DNA of 64,000 nt from Actinomadura rifamycini DSM 43936. GTDB lineage: Bacteria; Actinomycetota; Actinomycetes; Streptosporangiales; Streptosporangiaceae. The notes below the pieces were generated by a model. It ran no database searches. It was not told the origin of the DNA and saw only the letters and a list, made by a program, of their open reading frames with translations. The translations under genes were made by a program, and so were the position numbers. The stretch is from positions 162,559 through 226,558 of the forward strand of contig NZ_KE384300.1 in assembly GCF_000425065.1 (NCBI RefSeq). Direction: 5' to 3'. Below, piece after piece: positions 33,021 through 40,615 of this stretch (position 1 is its first letter; every line of letters starts with the position of its first letter).

Positions 33021-34468
33021 CAGAACAGGTCCGCCTTTCCCTCGAACGGGTGGGGTCCCTTGCGCACGCCCGGGACCTCACCGCACAGGCGCGGCGTCGG
33101 GAACACCTTCCCGGGGTTGCACAGGCCCGCCGGATCGAACCCGCACCGCACCATCTGCATGGTGTCCAGATCGGCTTCGGTGAACATGCGCGGCATGTAC
33201 CGGGACTTGTCCACGCCCACACCGTGCTCGCCCGTGATGGAGCCGCCGTGCTCGATGCAGAGATCCAGGATCGCGCCCGACACCTCCTCTGCGCGCGCGC
33301 CCGCACCTTCTTCGGCGTCGTCGAACAGCACCAGCGGATGCAGGTTGCCGTCCCCCGCGTGGAAGACGTTCGCGACCCGCACCCCCGACTCGGCCGACAG
33401 CTCGTCGATGCGCGCCAGCACCCGCGGCAGGGCCGTCCGCGGGATCACGCCGTCCTGGACGATGTAGGCGGGGCTGATCCGCCCCACCGCGGCGAACGCC
33501 GACTTGCGCCCCGTCCAGATCAGCGCCCGCTCCGCGTCGTCGGTCGCGACCCGGATCTCGAACGCGCCCGCGTCCCGGCACATCCGTTCGACCTGCGCGA
33601 ACTGCGCCGCGACCTCCGCCTCCGGGCCGTCCAGCTCCACGATCAGCACCGCGCCGGCGCCCGGCGGGTACGCGCACTGCACCGCCGCCTCGGCCGCCTC
33701 GATCGACAGCGCGTCCATCATCTCGATCGCCGCCGGGACGACCCCCGCGCCGATGATCGCCGACACCGCGGTGCCGCCCGCCTCGATCGACCCGAACGCC
33801 GCGAGCAGCGTCTGCACGGTCTCCGGCACCCGCGTCAGCCGCACGGTGATCTTGGTGGTGATGCCGAGGGTGCCCTCCGCGCCGACGAACACCCCGAGCA
33901 GGTCGTAGCCCGGACCGTCCGCCGAGAGCTCCACCAGCTCGCCGTCCGGCGTGACGACCTCGCAGGCCAGCACGTGGTGCGCGGTGAACCCGTACTTGAG
34001 GCAGTGCGCGCCGCCGGAGTTCTCCGCGACGTTCCCGCCGACCGAGCAGATCTGCTGGCTGGACGGGTCGGGCGCGAAGTAGTACCCGTACGGCCGCACG
34101 GCCCGCGTCACGTCCAGGTTGATCACCCCGGGCTCCACCACCGCCCGCTGCCCCGGGATGTCGATCTCCAGGATCCGCCGCATCCGCGACGTCACGATCA
34201 GGACGCCGTCCGCGCGGGGGAGCGCCCCGCCCGACAGGCCCGTCCCCGACCCGCGCGCCACGTACGGGACGCCCGCCGCCGCGCACTCCCGGACGATCGC
34301 CGCGACCTGCTCGGCGGTGTCGGGCAGGACGGCGACGGCGGGCGTGCACCGATGGTTCGTCAGCCCGTCGCACTCGTACGTCCGCAGCCGCACGGGGTCG
34401 GTGATGACGCGTTCCGGCCCCAGCAGCGCGTCCAGGCGCCGCGCGAGCGCCTCCAGCTCCGGCTCCAT
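33020..34468 (-). CDS. glcD: glycolate oxidase subunit GlcD (FAD-linked)
   Basis: A 482-residue FAD-binding dehydrogenase catalysing glycolate to glyoxylate. The FAD domain has ARGSGTGLSGGALP, SVGGNVAENSGGAHCLKYG and GAEGTLGITTK. The C-terminal substrate domain shows HAGDGNLHPLVLF, which contains the catalytic His region, and GEHGVGVDKSRY. The ATG at 34468 follows a GGGAGGAT-type ribosome site. First of glcDEF, and it lies downstream of aceB across a strong palindrome, so it may have its own promoter in the 45 bp between that palindrome and the start. Confidence 0.95.
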   Translation of the reverse strand: MEPELEALARRLDALLGPERVITDPVRLRTYECDGLTNHRCTPAVAVLPDTAEQVAAIVRECAAAGVPYVARGSGTGLSGGALPRADGVLIVTSRMRRILEIDIPGQRAVVEPGVINLDVTRAVRPYGYYFAPDPSSQQICSVGGNVAENSGGAHCLKYGFTAHHVLACEVVTPDGELVELSADGPGYDLLGVFVGAEGTLGITTKITVRLTRVPETVQTLLAAFGSIEAGGTAVSAIIGAGVVPAAIEMMDALSIEAAEAAVQCAYPPGAGAVLIVELDGPEAEVAAQFAQVERMCRDAGAFEIRVATDDAERALIWTGRKSAFAAVGRISPAYIVQDGVIPRTALPRVLARIDELSAESGVRVANVFHAGDGNLHPLVLFDDAEEGAGARAEEVSGAILDLCIEHGGSITGEHGVGVDKSRYMPRMFTEADLDTMQMVRCGFDPAGLCNPGKVFPTPRLCGEVPGVRKGPHPFEGKADLF

Positions 34469-34512
34469 CCTCGAACGATCCTCCCTGCCCCCGTCCGCGC
34501 GCAATGCATGGA

Positions 34513-34554
34513 CGGCCGCGGCGGCCCGGGACGCGTCCCGGGCCGCCGCGGCCG
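34513..34554 (-). terminator. 42-bp perfect palindrome after aceB
   Basis: Every base of 34513-34554 pairs with its mirror, centred on ACGCGT, giving a stem of about 19 bp with a minimal loop. It lies 18 bp past the aceB stop and 45 bp before glcD, both leftward. It is the strongest inverted repeat in the window and most simply a terminator for aceB. Confidence 0.8.
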
Positions 34555-34572
34555 GTCCGGCCGTCGGCCGGA

Positions 34573-36180
34573 TCAGCCCATCCGCTCGTAGGCGGGGGTG
34601 GTGAGGAACTCGGAGTACGCGTCGGCGAGCGTGACCTCCTTGAACAGCGCCACGGCCTCGTTGTAGCGGGGCTCGTTGAACGCGTCGCCCAGCTCGGCGC
34701 GGATCTTGCCCAGCTCCTCCTCCAGCAGCCGCTCCACCCACTCCTTGGTGATCTTCTGGCCCTCGGCGGTGGAGACGCCGTTGTAGATCCACTGCCACAC
34801 CTGCGAGCGGGAGATCTCCGCGGTGGCCGCGTCCTCCATCAGGTTGTGGATGGCGACCGCGCCCGCGCCGTCCAGCCAGGTGGCCAGGTAGCGCAGCGCC
34901 ACGTCGATGTTGTTGCGCAGCCCCGCCTCGGTGATGTCGCCCGGGGTGGCCTTGACGTTGAGCAGGTCGGCCGCCGTGACGTCCACGTCCTCGCGGAGCC
35001 GGTCGCGCTGGTTCGGCTTGTCGCCCAGCACGCCGTCGAAGACCTCGCGGCAGACCGGGACGAGGTCGGGGTGCGCGACCCACGAACCGTCGAAGCCGTC
35101 GCCGGACTCGCGCGTCTTGTCCGCCCGCACCTTCTCCAGCGCGACCTTGTTGACCTCCTCGTCCCGGCGGGACGGGATGAACGCCGCCATGCCGCCGATC
35201 GCGTGCGCGCCGCGCTTGTGGCAGCTGCGCACCAGCAGCTCGGTGTAGGCGCGCATGAACGGCGCGGTCATCGTGATCGCGTTGCGCTCGGGCAGGACGA
35301 ACTCGGCGCCGCGGTCCCGGAACTTCTTGATCACCGAGAAGAGGTAGTCCCAGCGGCCCGCGTTCAGCCCGGCGGAGTGGTCGCGCAGTTCGTAGAGGAT
35401 CTCCTCCATCTCGAACGCGGCCGGGATCGTCTCGATCAGGACGGTCGCCCGGATCGTCCCGCGCGGAACGCCCAGGCGGTCCTGGGCCAGGTTGAACGCG
35501 TCGTTCCAGAGCCGCGCCTCCTGGTGCGCCTCCATCTTCGGCAGGTAGAAGTACGGGCCCCGGCCCTTGTCGATCTGCCGCTGCGCGCAGTGGAAGAAGT
35601 ACAGGCCGAAGTCGAACAGCGACCCGGACATGGGCTCGCCGTCGATCAGCAGGTGCTTCTCCTCCATGTGCCAGCCGCGCGGCCGGACGACGATGGTCGC
35701 CAGCTCGGCGTCGTCCTTGAGCGCGTACGACTTGCCGCTCTTGGCGTCGGTGAAGTCGATCGTGCGGTCGAGGGCGTCCCGCAGGTTGAGCTGCCCCTCG
35801 ACCATGTTGTTCCACAGCGGGGTGTTGGCGTCCTCGAAGTCGGCCAGCCACACCTTCGCGCCCGAGTTCAGCGCGTTGATCGTCATCTTCCGGTCCGTCG
35901 GGCCGGTGATCTCGACGCGGCGGTCCTCGAGCCCCGGCGCCGGGTCGGCGACGCGCCACGAGTCGTCCGCCCGGATCTCCGCCGTCTCGGGGAGGAAGTC
36001 GAGCGTGCCGCCCTCCGACAGCCGCCGCTGCCGCTCCGCGCGGGCCGCGAGCAGCTCCTTGCGCCGCCCGCCCAGCTCGCGCTGGAGCGCGGCGAGCAGA
36101 CCGAGCGCCTCCGGCGTCAGGATCTCCTCGTACCGGTCGCCGAGCGGCCCGGTGATCTCGATGCCGTCCTGGTTGCCCAT
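34573..36180 (-). CDS. aceB: malate synthase A
   Basis: A 535-residue malate synthase that condenses glyoxylate and acetyl-CoA to malate. The length fits the A isoform. Markers are FEDANTPLWNNMVEGQLNL, VVRPRGWHMEEKH (catalytic Arg), ATVLIETIPAAFEMEEILYE (Glu metal ligand), the GRWDYLFSVIKKF segment and DGSWVAHPDLVPV. Adjacent glcDEF supplies glyoxylate, so the cluster forms a glycolate-to-malate route; isocitrate lyase is not in this window. An inverted repeat lies just upstream of the start. Confidence 0.95.
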   Translation of the reverse strand: MGNQDGIEITGPLGDRYEEILTPEALGLLAALQRELGGRRKELLAARAERQRRLSEGGTLDFLPETAEIRADDSWRVADPAPGLEDRRVEITGPTDRKMTINALNSGAKVWLADFEDANTPLWNNMVEGQLNLRDALDRTIDFTDAKSGKSYALKDDAELATIVVRPRGWHMEEKHLLIDGEPMSGSLFDFGLYFFHCAQRQIDKGRGPYFYLPKMEAHQEARLWNDAFNLAQDRLGVPRGTIRATVLIETIPAAFEMEEILYELRDHSAGLNAGRWDYLFSVIKKFRDRGAEFVLPERNAITMTAPFMRAYTELLVRSCHKRGAHAIGGMAAFIPSRRDEEVNKVALEKVRADKTRESGDGFDGSWVAHPDLVPVCREVFDGVLGDKPNQRDRLREDVDVTAADLLNVKATPGDITEAGLRNNIDVALRYLATWLDGAGAVAIHNLMEDAATAEISRSQVWQWIYNGVSTAEGQKITKEWVERLLEEELGKIRAELGDAFNEPRYNEAVALFKEVTLADAYSEFLTTPAYERMG

Positions 36181-36201
36181 CTGCCCGCCCTTTCGTATAG
36201 C

Positions 36202-36214
36202 GAAATTCCGTTTC
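36202..36214. promoter_or_regulatory. inverted repeat upstream of aceB (IclR-type operator candidate)
   Basis: GAAATTCCGTTTC is an inverted repeat with GAAA/TTTC arms, 22 bp before the aceB start in an AT-richer patch. IclR-family regulators of glyoxylate genes bind short dyads of this general kind; the assignment is inference and no IclR gene is nearby. Confidence 0.35.
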
Positions 36215-36426
36215 TGTTACGTGGAGAACGTTACTCGGCGGTTCGCGCGCCGGTCAAAGCGGGTGCGCCCCCGGCCGCCCCCCTCCCGATCTCCCCGCCG
36301 CCGCCCGCGGCAACCGTCGCGCGGAAGCGGCCCATAAGGCGGCCCATAAGCAGGTGACGCGCGGGACGGCCCGTGAGACGATCGTCGGGAAGACACAGCC
36401 GCGCCGCGGCGTTCTACCGAGGACAT

Positions 36427-37845
36427 ATGACTCAACCTTTCACCGCAGACCAGACCATGGACGAGCTCGAGCCGATGACCGGCGAGCTCGACCTCGAAGA
36501 CCGGCGGGCACTGCGCCGCGTCGCCGGACTCTCCACCGAGCTGACCGACGTCACCGAGGTCGAATACCGTTCCCTGCGACTGGAGCGGGTCGTCCTGGTG
36601 GGCGTCTGGACCGAAGGCACCGCCGAGGCCGCCGAGAACTCGCTGCGCGAGCTCGCGCTGCTCGCCGAGACGGCCGGCTCCGAAGTGCTGGAGGGCCTCG
36701 TGCAGCGGCGCTCCCGCCCCGACCCCGCCACCTACATCGGATCCGGCAAGGCCGCCGAACTGCGCGACGTCGTCATCGCGACCGGCGCCGACACCGTCAT
36801 CTGCGACGGCGAGCTCGCCCCGAGCCAGCTCCGCCACCTGGAGGACACCGTCCAGGTCAAGGTCATCGACCGGACGGCCCTGATCCTCGACATCTTCGCC
36901 CAGCACGCCAAGAGCCGCGAGGGCAAGGCGCAGGTCGAGCTGGCGCAGCTCGACTACCTCCTGCCCCGCCTGCGCGGCTGGGGCGGCAACCTGTCCCGGC
37001 AGGTCGGCGGCCGCGCCGCCGGCGGCGTCGGGATCGGCGGCCGCGGCCCCGGCGAGACCAAGATCGAGCTGGACCGGCGGCGGATCCGCACCCGGATGGC
37101 CAAGCTGCGCCGGCAGATCGCCGAGATGTCCAAGTCGCGCGACACCAAGCGCGGCGGCCGGCGCCGCCACGAAGTGCCGGCGGTCGCCATCGCCGGCTAC
37201 ACCAACGCGGGCAAGTCGTCCCTGCTCAACCGGCTCACCGGCGCCGGGGTGCTGGTGGAGAACGCGCTGTTCGCCACCCTCGACCCCACCGTCCGGCGCG
37301 CTGAGACCCCCGGCGGCCGCGCCTACACGCTGGCCGACACCGTCGGGTTCGTCCGGCACCTGCCGCACCAGCTCGTCGAGGCGTTCCGCTCGACGCTGGA
37401 GGAGGTCTCCGACGCGGGCCTGATCCTGCACGTCGTGGACGGCTCCGACCCCGAACCGGAGGCGCAGATCGCCGCCGTCCGCGAGGTCCTGCGCGAGATC
37501 GACGCCCACGGCATCCCCGAGCTCATCGTCATCAACAAGGCGGACGCCGCCGACGGGCTCGCGCTCGCCCGGCTCCAGCGCCGCGAGCCGAACAGCGTCG
37601 TCGTCTCCGCCCGCACCGGGTTCGGCATCGACGAACTGCGCGCCGCGATCGAGGCCGGGCTGCCCGGCCTCGAGGCCGAACTGCACGTGCTCGTCCCGTA
37701 CGAGCGCGGCGACCTGGTCGCGCAGGTGCACGAGCGCGGCGAAGTCCTCAAGCAGGAGCACGTCGCCGAGGGCACGCTGCTGCACGCGCGGGTCCCCGAC
37801 GACCTCGCCGCCGACCTCGCCCGCTTCGAGGCCGCGCCCGCCTGA
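36427..37845 (+). CDS. hflX: GTPase HflX
   Basis: A 472-residue ribosome-associated GTPase that rescues or splits stalled ribosomes and can act in antibiotic tolerance. The N-terminal HflX domain has YIGSGKAAEL and CDGELAPSQLRHLED. A glycine-rich GGRGPGETKIELDRRRIR segment precedes the G domain with G1 GYTNAGKSS (residues 258-266), G3 DTVGFVRHLPHQ and G4 NKAD. The ATG at 36427 was chosen over the upstream open frame because GAGGA immediately precedes it, though the spacing is short. A good intrinsic terminator follows. In Streptomyces it lies near miaA and dapF. Confidence 0.95.
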   Translation: MTQPFTADQTMDELEPMTGELDLEDRRALRRVAGLSTELTDVTEVEYRSLRLERVVLVGVWTEGTAEAAENSLRELALLAETAGSEVLEGLVQRRSRPDPATYIGSGKAAELRDVVIATGADTVICDGELAPSQLRHLEDTVQVKVIDRTALILDIFAQHAKSREGKAQVELAQLDYLLPRLRGWGGNLSRQVGGRAAGGVGIGGRGPGETKIELDRRRIRTRMAKLRRQIAEMSKSRDTKRGGRRRHEVPAVAIAGYTNAGKSSLLNRLTGAGVLVENALFATLDPTVRRAETPGGRAYTLADTVGFVRHLPHQLVEAFRSTLEEVSDAGLILHVVDGSDPEPEAQIAAVREVLREIDAHGIPELIVINKADAADGLALARLQRREPNSVVVSARTGFGIDELRAAIEAGLPGLEAELHVLVPYERGDLVAQVHERGEVLKQEHVAEGTLLHARVPDDLAADLARFEAAPA

Positions 37846-38234
37846 CCCCGCGCCCGCACCGCGTACGCGAACCCCGCCGGACACCGTCCGGCGGGGTTTT
37901 CGGTCGAGAAACCGCTGAATTGAGGCCATTCCAGAATGGACGCACGGTCGCCGTACGGTGACAGGTTCGCCAATCGACTTGACGGTGCGGTCGAATTCCG
38001 TACGGTCATAGGGCTATGGGCGAGGCGACGTGCCGTCGATGAAAGGTTGTCTGACGGGCCTTCGGTGCACTACCGTGACGGAACCGATATCTCCGGTCTC
38101 GTTGCCTGTGGTGGCCGCACGGCCACCCGACCCTCCAGCGGTGAATCGCCGGCACCCAGTCGGCGTTTCGGATCGAGAGCAGGTGGACCACTTCATGGCG
38201 TCCGGTACGTCGTCTCATCAGGGCCGGTGAACCA
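37846..38234. other. hflX-hutI intergenic region
   Basis: A 389-bp gap without a convincing gene. After the hflX terminator it contains a 14-bp perfect palindrome CCATTCCAGAATGG at 37926-37939, two CCGTACGG palindromes at 37951 and 37998, and TTGACG at 37979 followed after about 16 bp by TACGGT, a possible promoter for the amidohydrolase gene. The sequence is less GC-rich than coding DNA here. If that promoter is used, the mRNA leader would be about 220 nt. Confidence 0.5.
37872..37900 (+). terminator. hflX: intrinsic terminator of hflX
   Basis: An 11-bp perfect stem (CCCCGCCGGAC at 37872-37882 with its complement at 37886-37896), a 3-nt loop and TTTT at 37897-37900 lie 27 bp after the hflX stop. 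This is the clearest rho-independent terminator here. Confidence 0.92.
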
Positions 38235-39449
38235 ATGACGGTACGGCTGTTGACGAACATCGGCAGGCTCTGGACGGGCACCGACGTCTGCAGCAACGCC
38301 GCCGTGCTCATCCACGACGACCGGATCGTCTGGGCCGGCCCGGCGTCCGACCTCCCGCAGAGCGTCCCCGGCGTCATCGACGACATCGTCGACGTCGACC
38401 ACGTGGAGAACCTCGGTGGCGGCCTCGTCACCCCCGGGCTCATCGACGCCCACGCCCACCCCGTCTACGCGGGGAACCGCTGGGCCGAACTCGCCATGCG
38501 CACCAGCGGCTCGTCCCACTCGGCCATCGCGGCCGCCGGCGGCGGCGTCAACTCGACCGTCACCGTCACCCGCGGCACCGACCCCTGGACCCTGTGCAAC
38601 GGCGTCCGCGAACGCCTCCGCCAGTGGATCATCGGCGGGACCACCACCGTCGAGGCCAAGACCGGCTACCACCTCACCCGCGACGGCGAACTCGCCGACA
38701 TCCGGATGCTGCGCTCCCTCGAGTCCGAGCCCTCGATGCCCCGCATCCACGCGACGTTCCTCGCGGCCCACATCCTCCCGCCCGAGTTCTTCGGCCGCCG
38801 CCGCGACTACATCGAAGCCGTCCGCCTCTGGGCCGGCGACGCCGCCGTCGCGGGCGCCGACAGCATCGACGTCTACTGCGACGAGGGCCACTTCACCGCC
38901 GAGGAGGCCCGCGCCCTCCTGCTCACCGGCAAGCGCGCCGGCCTGAAGGCCCGCATGCACGCCTGCGCCAACGAGCGCGTCGGCGCCGCCCAGGTCGCCG
39001 CCGAGGTCGGCTGCGCCTCCGCCGACCTGCTCACCCAGGCCAACGACGACGACATCAAGGCCCTCGCCCACGCCGGCGTCACCGCCACCGTCTGCCCCGG
39101 CAGCGCGCTCAACAGCAGCCGCGCCCCCGCGCCCGTCCGGCAGATGCTCGACCGCGGCGTCACCGTCGCCCTCGGCACCGACCACAACCCGGGCCAGTGC
39201 GGCATCACCTCCATGCCGCTGGTCATCGGCCTCGCCGTCGCCATGTTCGGCCTCAGCGTCACCGAGGCGCTCCGCGCCGCCACCCTCGGCGGCGCCGCCG
39301 CCCTCCGCTACGGCGACCGCGGCTCCCTCGCCCCCGGCATGCTCGCCGACATCGTGCTCTGGGACGCCGACCACGAGGGCGCCTTCGCCTGGGCCTTCGG
39401 CCTCCGCGCCCAGCGCGTGTGGCGCGGCGGCGTCCCCGTCCAGCCCTGA
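38235..39449 (+). CDS. hutI: imidazolonepropionase-like amidohydrolase
   Basis: A 404-residue zinc amidohydrolase closest in pattern to imidazolonepropionase, the third enzyme of histidine breakdown. Zinc ligands are DAHAHPVYAG, the His of KARMHACANE and the Asp of LGTDHNPGQ. Family motifs include GGGVNSTVTVTR, VEAKTGYHL, FLAAHILPPEF and DVYCDEGHF. A notable difference: the usual SADHLE motif reads SADLLTQ, so a His expected in the active site is Leu. No hutU, hutH or other histidine-utilisation gene is near. It may use another substrate, so the gene symbol is provisional. The ATG at 38235 follows GGGCCGGTGAACC with a weak ribosome site. Confidence 0.75.
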   Translation: MTVRLLTNIGRLWTGTDVCSNAAVLIHDDRIVWAGPASDLPQSVPGVIDDIVDVDHVENLGGGLVTPGLIDAHAHPVYAGNRWAELAMRTSGSSHSAIAAAGGGVNSTVTVTRGTDPWTLCNGVRERLRQWIIGGTTTVEAKTGYHLTRDGELADIRMLRSLESEPSMPRIHATFLAAHILPPEFFGRRRDYIEAVRLWAGDAAVAGADSIDVYCDEGHFTAEEARALLLTGKRAGLKARMHACANERVGAAQVAAEVGCASADLLTQANDDDIKALAHAGVTATVCPGSALNSSRAPAPVRQMLDRGVTVALGTDHNPGQCGITSMPLVIGLAVAMFGLSVTEALRAATLGGAAALRYGDRGSLAPGMLADIVLWDADHEGAFAWAFGLRAQRVWRGGVPVQP

Positions 39450-39461
39450 CCCCCGACGAAG

Positions 39462-39470
39462 TTATCCACA
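39462..39470 (+). promoter_or_regulatory. DnaA-box match upstream of comEA
   Basis: TTATCCACA is a perfect match to the classical DnaA box, in the 71-bp gap before comEA. A single box would not make an origin but could titrate DnaA or regulate comEA. Confidence 0.45.
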
Positions 39471-39520
39471 GCCCCTGATTCCCGGACGGCGTCCCGCCGC
39501 GGGCTCCTAACGTCGGCGGC

Positions 39521-40261
39521 ATGAAGGCCACCGACCGCCTCCAGGCACTCGTCGCCCCCGTGCGGGACGCGCCCCCGCGAGACCCGCCCCCGCCCGACCC
39601 GCCCGCCGCCCGCTTACGCGCGGCACCCGACCGCCCGGGCGTCCGCGCGCTCGTCCTCCTCGCCGTGATCGCCGCCGTGGTCGCCGCCGGCTACCTGTGG
39701 GCCTCCCGGCCCCGCCCCGACGCCGCACCCGCCCCCGACGCGGGCGTCGCGTCCCTCGCCGCCGGACCCGCCGCCCCGGAGCCGTCCGCCGGCCCCGGCC
39801 CGTCCACGCCCCCCACCGGCACGGTCGTCGTGCACGTCCTCGGGAAGGTGCGGAAGCCGGGCGTGATCACCCTCCCGGCCGACTCCCGCGTCGCCGAAGC
39901 GATCAAAGCGGCGGGCGGGGTGCGCCGGGGCGCCGAGACCGGCCCGCTCAACCTCGCCCGCAAAGTGGTGGACGGCGAGCAGATCCCGGTGGGCGTCCCC
40001 GCCCCCACCCCGCCGCCCGGCGCCCCGGCCCCCGGGGCCCCGGCCCCCGGCGCGCCGTCGCCCGGCGGCGCGCCGGTGAACCTCAACACCGCCACCGTCG
40101 ACCAGCTCGACGACCTCCCCGGCGTGGGTCCCGTCCTGGCCGCCCGCATCATCGAGTACCGCACCCGGAACGGCGGCTTCCGCTCCGTGGACCAGCTCCA
40201 GGACGTCAACGGCATCGGCGCAAGCCGCTTCGCCGACCTCGAACCCAAGGTCAGCGTATGA
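39521..40261 (+). CDS. comEA: ComEA family helix-hairpin-helix DNA-binding protein
   Basis: A 246-residue membrane-anchored DNA-binding protein. Order: a Pro/Arg-rich cytoplasmic N-terminus, one helix (VRALVLLAVIAAVVAAGYLW), a Pro/Ala linker, an SLBB-type domain (VVVHVLGKVRKPGVITLP, AEAIKAAGGV), a repeated PGAPAPGAPAPGAP linker and two C-terminal HhH motifs (NLNTATVDQLDDLPGVGPVL, DVNGIGASRFADLEPK). In naturally transformable bacteria it binds incoming DNA for ComEC; in actinomycetes the role is less clear. Codon 32 (39614-39616) is TTA, a very rare leucine codon in such genomes. The ComEC gene follows after a long spacer. Confidence 0.9.
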   Translation: MKATDRLQALVAPVRDAPPRDPPPPDPPAARLRAAPDRPGVRALVLLAVIAAVVAAGYLWASRPRPDAAPAPDAGVASLAAGPAAPEPSAGPGPSTPPTGTVVVHVLGKVRKPGVITLPADSRVAEAIKAAGGVRRGAETGPLNLARKVVDGEQIPVGVPAPTPPPGAPAPGAPAPGAPSPGGAPVNLNTATVDQLDDLPGVGPVLAARIIEYRTRNGGFRSVDQLQDVNGIGASRFADLEPKVSV

Positions 40262-40615
40262 CCGACCACAAAGCCCCACCGCCCCGTCCCCGCACACGCC
40301 CGAGGCGAGACCACGAGGAGACAGGGGCGCCCCCGCTGCCATCCACCGACGCTCGTCGCCTCCCACACCTGGACGATCCCGCGCCGCACGCCGCGATGAG
40401 GCAATCGGCGAGAGCCGTCGGGCGCGCGTTGGGTTGGCGGCCGTACGGCGGGGTTCGTTCTTGTGGCTCGCGTCTGGGCGGTTCTGTGGCGGGCGCGGCG
40501 ATAAGGCATTCGGCAGGAACCGTCGGGGGCGCGTCGCGGTTTGGCGGACGCGGGCGGTCGGGGCTTGTCGCCGCACGCCGGGAGCTGGGGAGCGGCGGGA
40601 ACCGGGGGGAGCGGG
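40262..40615. other. comEA-comEC spacer with two diverged repeats
   Basis: A 354-bp gap where most relatives have almost none. It contains two imperfect copies of a roughly 105-bp unit, starting at 40393 (GCGATGAGGCAATCGGCG) and 40498 (GCGATAAGGCATTCGGCA); the first 55 bp align well, the rest less. No gene is convincing: frames crossing it have unusual codon use. The ribosome site for comEC (GGGGGGAGCGGG) ends it. Confidence 0.65.

Noticed and set aside
38235..39449. Complete histidine-utilisation operon
   Set aside because: Only the hutI-like gene is present; neighbours are hflX and comEA.
39450..39520. DnaA box as part of a replication origin
   Set aside because: A single box, with no dnaA/dnaN nearby and no box cluster.
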